Source of the DNA: an uncultured Anaerosporobacter sp.
GTDB taxonomy: Bacteria; Bacillota; Clostridia; Lachnospirales; Lachnospiraceae
Length of the DNA stretch: 8,167 bases
Assembly (NCBI GenBank): GCA_945787925.1
Contig: CALZJY010000078.1
Span: 1-8,167, forward strand
Direction: 5' to 3'
Under the pieces are notes generated by a model, which did no database searches, was not told where the DNA came from, and worked only from the letters and a program-made list of their open reading frames with translations. Each line of letters begins with the position of its first letter. The stretch's first letter is position 1. A program made the position numbers and the translations under genes. This document shows, one piece after another, positions 6,742 to 8,167 of this stretch.

Positions 6742-6745
6742 AAAA
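6720..6745 (-). repeat. Second inverted repeat sharing the terminator U-run
   Basis: On the minus strand TTTTGTATT (6745-6737) and AATACAAAA (6728-6720) are perfect nine-base arms with an eight-base loop. The 5' arm starts within the T-run of the ptsG leader terminator, so the U-run is self-complementary to sequence just downstream. The stem is AU-rich and weak on its own. Confidence 0.5.
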
Positions 6746-6809
6746 AAAGCAGGCATTGACTAATACGTAGCAACTCATACGTTTGCTCATGTATAGTTAA
6801 TGCCTGCTT
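6742..6809 (-). terminator. Leader terminator of ptsG (antitermination target)
   Basis: On the minus strand AAGCAGGCATT (6809-6799) pairs perfectly with AATGCCTGCTT (6757-6747), followed by a run of seven T (6748-6742). The stem continues inward with short interruptions: ACT/AGT, ATAC/GTAT, and GCAA (6786-6783)/TTGC (6773-6770), closing on a nine-base loop. It lies about 100 bases before the ptsG start, too far to be a terminator of ptsG, and acts on ptsG transcription or on read-through from the degV-family gene. Its 5' arm is shared with the RAT-like site. Confidence 0.9.
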
Positions 6810-6823
6810 ACCAGTAACACACT
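6794..6823 (-). promoter_or_regulatory. RAT-like RNA target of a BglG/GlcT antiterminator
   Basis: The minus strand contains GTGTGTTACTGG (6822-6811) followed by TAAGCAGGCATTAAC, which matches the family pattern for ribonucleic antiterminators: a TGTTACTG block, a short loop, then a GCAGGCA block. CTG/CAG-type pairing within it forms the small antiterminator hairpin. The second half is the 5' arm of the terminator at 6742-6809, so the two folds exclude each other. This is the expected binding site of the product of the gene at 3669-4490. Confidence 0.9.
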
Positions 6824-6831
6824 ATGTTGAT

Positions 6832-6860
6832 ATTATAATATATTTTTCGCGCTCATGCAA
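6832..6860 (-). promoter_or_regulatory. Predicted promoter of the ptsG-glcT operon
   Basis: On the minus strand TTGCAT (6860-6855), a 17-base spacer and a perfect TATAAT (6837-6832) form a sigma-A-like promoter; the -35 matches only three of six positions. The predicted start near 6825 puts the RAT-like site at essentially the first bases of the transcript. I see no clear CcpA cre site around it. Confidence 0.7.
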
Positions 6861-6883
6861 CAATGAATTTTTTTCCATCTAAT

Positions 6884-7744
6884 CTAAACTAATTTTTTTG
6901 CACATGCGATTGCTAAGGATCCTGGTCCGATATGGCAGGATACGCTTAGAGATAATGGTTGAACCAAGATATCTGCATTTGGCCAGATTGCTTGTACGTC
7001 TTGTTTGAACGCTTCTGCTTGTTCGCGGTCATGTGTATAGGCAACGTATACGTTCATCTTTTCTGCATTTGGATCGCCAAAACGTTCTGTCATATCCTTT
7101 TGCATTGCAGAAAGCATTAATTTCTTCGCACTCTTCATCGAACGTGCTTTTGTAAATGCATCTAGCTTTTCGCCTTGAATCGTAAGTACTGGTTTGATGT
7201 TTAGTACTGTTCCTACTGCTGCTGCAGTTGCTGTGATACGTCCACCTTTCTTTAAGTACTTAAGCGTATCTACTGTGATGTAGATGCTGGATTCAAATTT
7301 GTTTTCTTCTAAGATTTCGCGAATTTCTTTCGCACGTTTCCCTTGTTGTGCAAGTAGCACTGCGTTCATTGCAGACTGGCGTTGTGTTACAGAAATTCTT
7401 TGATTGTTTACTACCTCGACTTTGCCATCGTAATCGTCTGCTAACATGATTGCAGTCTGGCAAGATCCGCTTAGTCCTGAAGACATTGGAATGTATACTA
7501 ACTCATCATATTCTTTTAATGTCTCGTCCCAAAGATTCATAACAGACTCAGGTGTTGGCTGGCTTGTTAATACCTCTGCATTTTCTGCTAATTTATTATA
7601 AAATTCTTCTTGAGATAAGTTAATATCTTCATAAAACGTTTCTTCATTGATCATAAACGGCATAGGGAGGACGAAAATGCCTAATTCCTTGCTTTCCGCT
7701 TGTGTAATACCACTATTACTATCTGTTACAATTGCAACTTTCAT
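6884..7744 (-). CDS. DegV family protein (fatty-acid-binding, FakB-like)
   Basis: DegV proteins bind a fatty acid in a deep pocket; characterised members (FakB) present it to the kinase FakA, which makes acyl-phosphate for phospholipid synthesis. The 286 residues have the usual length and motifs: KVAIVTDSNSGIT (2-14), TSQPTP (60-65), MSSGLSGSCQTA (87-98), LKKGGRI (164-170), and HIGPGSLA (271-278). These cover the conserved Ser/Thr contacts to the fatty-acid carboxylate. No FakA/DAK-type gene is in the window, and many Clostridia carry several DegV paralogues with unlinked FakA, so the ligand is unknown. ATG 7744-7742 is preceded by AAGGAG with seven-base spacing. The stop is TAG at 6884. No hairpin terminator is seen before the ptsG promoter, so read-through into the ptsG leader is possible and would be stopped by the RAT-controlled terminator. 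Confidence 0.93.
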   Translation of the reverse strand: MKVAIVTDSNSGITQAESKELGIFVLPMPFMINEETFYEDINLSQEEFYNKLAENAEVLTSQPTPESVMNLWDETLKEYDELVYIPMSSGLSGSCQTAIMLADDYDGKVEVVNNQRISVTQRQSAMNAVLLAQQGKRAKEIREILEENKFESSIYITVDTLKYLKKGGRITATAAAVGTVLNIKPVLTIQGEKLDAFTKARSMKSAKKLMLSAMQKDMTERFGDPNAEKMNVYVAYTHDREQAEAFKQDVQAIWPNADILVQPLSLSVSCHIGPGSLAIACAKKLV

Positions 7745-7790
7745 CGGTATTCTCCTTCTCTTATAGCTATACTTTTCATCTATGATACCT

Positions 7791-7819
7791 ATTATATAAT
7801 AAAAAGTCCATAAAAGTAA
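7791..7819 (-). promoter_or_regulatory. Possible promoter of the DegV-family gene
   Basis: On the minus strand a perfect TATAAT (7796-7791) lies about 47 bases before the start codon, with TTACTT (7819-7814) 17 bases upstream. The -35 is a poor match and the surroundings are very AT-rich, so this is tentative. No terminator hairpin is seen between the upstream gene and this site. Confidence 0.35.
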
Positions 7820-7863
7820 TATAAAATTTCATCTTAACCCAATTTATACTATTGTTTTTACCC

Positions 7864-8166
7864 TTATTCTTGCAGTTTTTCTAAGCGCTTCTGTGGTGCT
7901 TCCTGTTCAAACTTGATGCTTAAACTTGCCTTCGTTTCATGGACCGCATTATAGTACCACATATATGCCTCCTGTTTATCTCCGATTCCTCGGTAGAACT
8001 CTCCTAACTCGTAGCAAAGTTCAGAACAAGGCGACGATGCCATGGCTTTCATCGCATACTTGAAAAATCCGATGGTATCCTGACGGAGTCTTGCACATCT
8101 CGTCAATACGCAAAGCGTATCCGTAATCTCGTCCATGCTTCGATTCTCTTCTTCTAGTACCCTTAA
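7864..8166 (-). CDS. C-terminal part of a larger protein with a TPR-like tail, possibly a glycosyltransferase (cut by window edge)
   Basis: The reading frame is open to the window edge, about ten codons beyond the first ATG at 8136. No good ribosome site precedes that ATG, so the frame most likely continues upstream and only the last about 101 residues are visible. The segment SELCYELGEFYRGIGDKQEAYMWYYNAV has the helix-turn-helix spacing and small/aromatic pattern of a tetratricopeptide repeat. CELG...EAxxWYYNA wording of this kind is familiar to me from the C-terminal tails of Clostridia family-2 glycosyltransferases, but no catalytic domain is visible and this assignment is tentative. A charged EAPQKRLEKLQE end precedes the TAA. 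If the 8136 ATG were used, it would be a 90-residue stand-alone TPR-like protein. It is cotranscribed in direction with the DegV-family gene, 119 bases upstream of it. Confidence 0.55.
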   Translation of the reverse strand, partial: LRVLEEENRSMDEITDTLCVLTRCARLRQDTIGFFKYAMKAMASSPCSELCYELGEFYRGIGDKQEAYMWYYNAVHETKASLSIKFEQEAPQKRLEKLQE

Positions 8167-8167
8167 G

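Noticed and set aside
6242..6763. Plus-strand 173-codon open frame overlapping the start of ptsG
   Set aside because: It is antisense to the EIIC coding region, has no recognisable domain or ribosome site, and mirrors the codon pattern of ptsG.
1..8167. CRISPR array, insertion sequence, phage genes, tRNA or rRNA genes
   Set aside because: No regularly spaced repeats, transposase or integrase motifs, or cloverleaf/rRNA-like segments were seen; the genes are typical chromosomal core genes.

Overview
The window looks like ordinary core chromosome of a low-GC Gram-positive bacterium of the Clostridia, most plausibly a Lachnospiraceae-type organism. The evidence is AT-rich spacers, strong AGGAGG ribosome sites, TATAAT-type promoters, fused PTS EIICBA organisation, DegV-family proteins, and the character of the genes. 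The family-level assignment is inference. I see no insertion sequence, phage, CRISPR, tRNA or rRNA signal, and no sign of a novel defence or mobile system.

Layout. Positions 1-651 (minus) hold the N-terminal 217 codons of the membrane protease FtsH, cut by the window edge inside its Walker A motif. A roughly 450-base divergent spacer (652-1104) holds a good ftsH promoter and a structured leader in front of pyrG. pyrG (1105-2712, plus) encodes CTP synthase and ends in a strong terminator. tcdA (2875-3627, plus) encodes the E1-like enzyme that cyclises t6A in tRNA. A bidirectional terminator separates it from the convergent minus-strand genes. These are, in transcription order, degV-family (7744-6884), ptsG (6645-4528, glucose PTS EIICBA) and a BglG/GlcT-family antiterminator (4490-3669). 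At the right edge (7864-8166, minus) lies the C-terminal part of a larger protein with a TPR-like tail.

The best-supported regulatory unit is ptsG-glcT. A promoter at 6832-6860 is followed almost immediately by a ribonucleic antiterminator (RAT)-like sequence at 6794-6823, which overlaps the 5' arm of a strong intrinsic terminator (6742-6809). The antiterminator gene is the second gene of the operon, so its product should control the transcript that encodes it. When glucose is transported, EIIB~P is drained, the antiterminator is dephosphorylated, and read-through makes more EIICBA and more antiterminator. This is known GlcT-type biology inferred from sequence; the gene order (antiterminator downstream) and the very short distance from start site to RAT are the less usual points.

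The second place worth a look is the pyrG leader (about 950-1104). It has two hairpin-forming segments with mutually exclusive pairings, a short reading frame that ends on the pyrG ribosome site, and a possible second promoter just before the gene. I do not see the G-run start signal known from CTP-sensing pyrG attenuators of Bacillus and Lactococcus, so the mechanism, if any, would differ.
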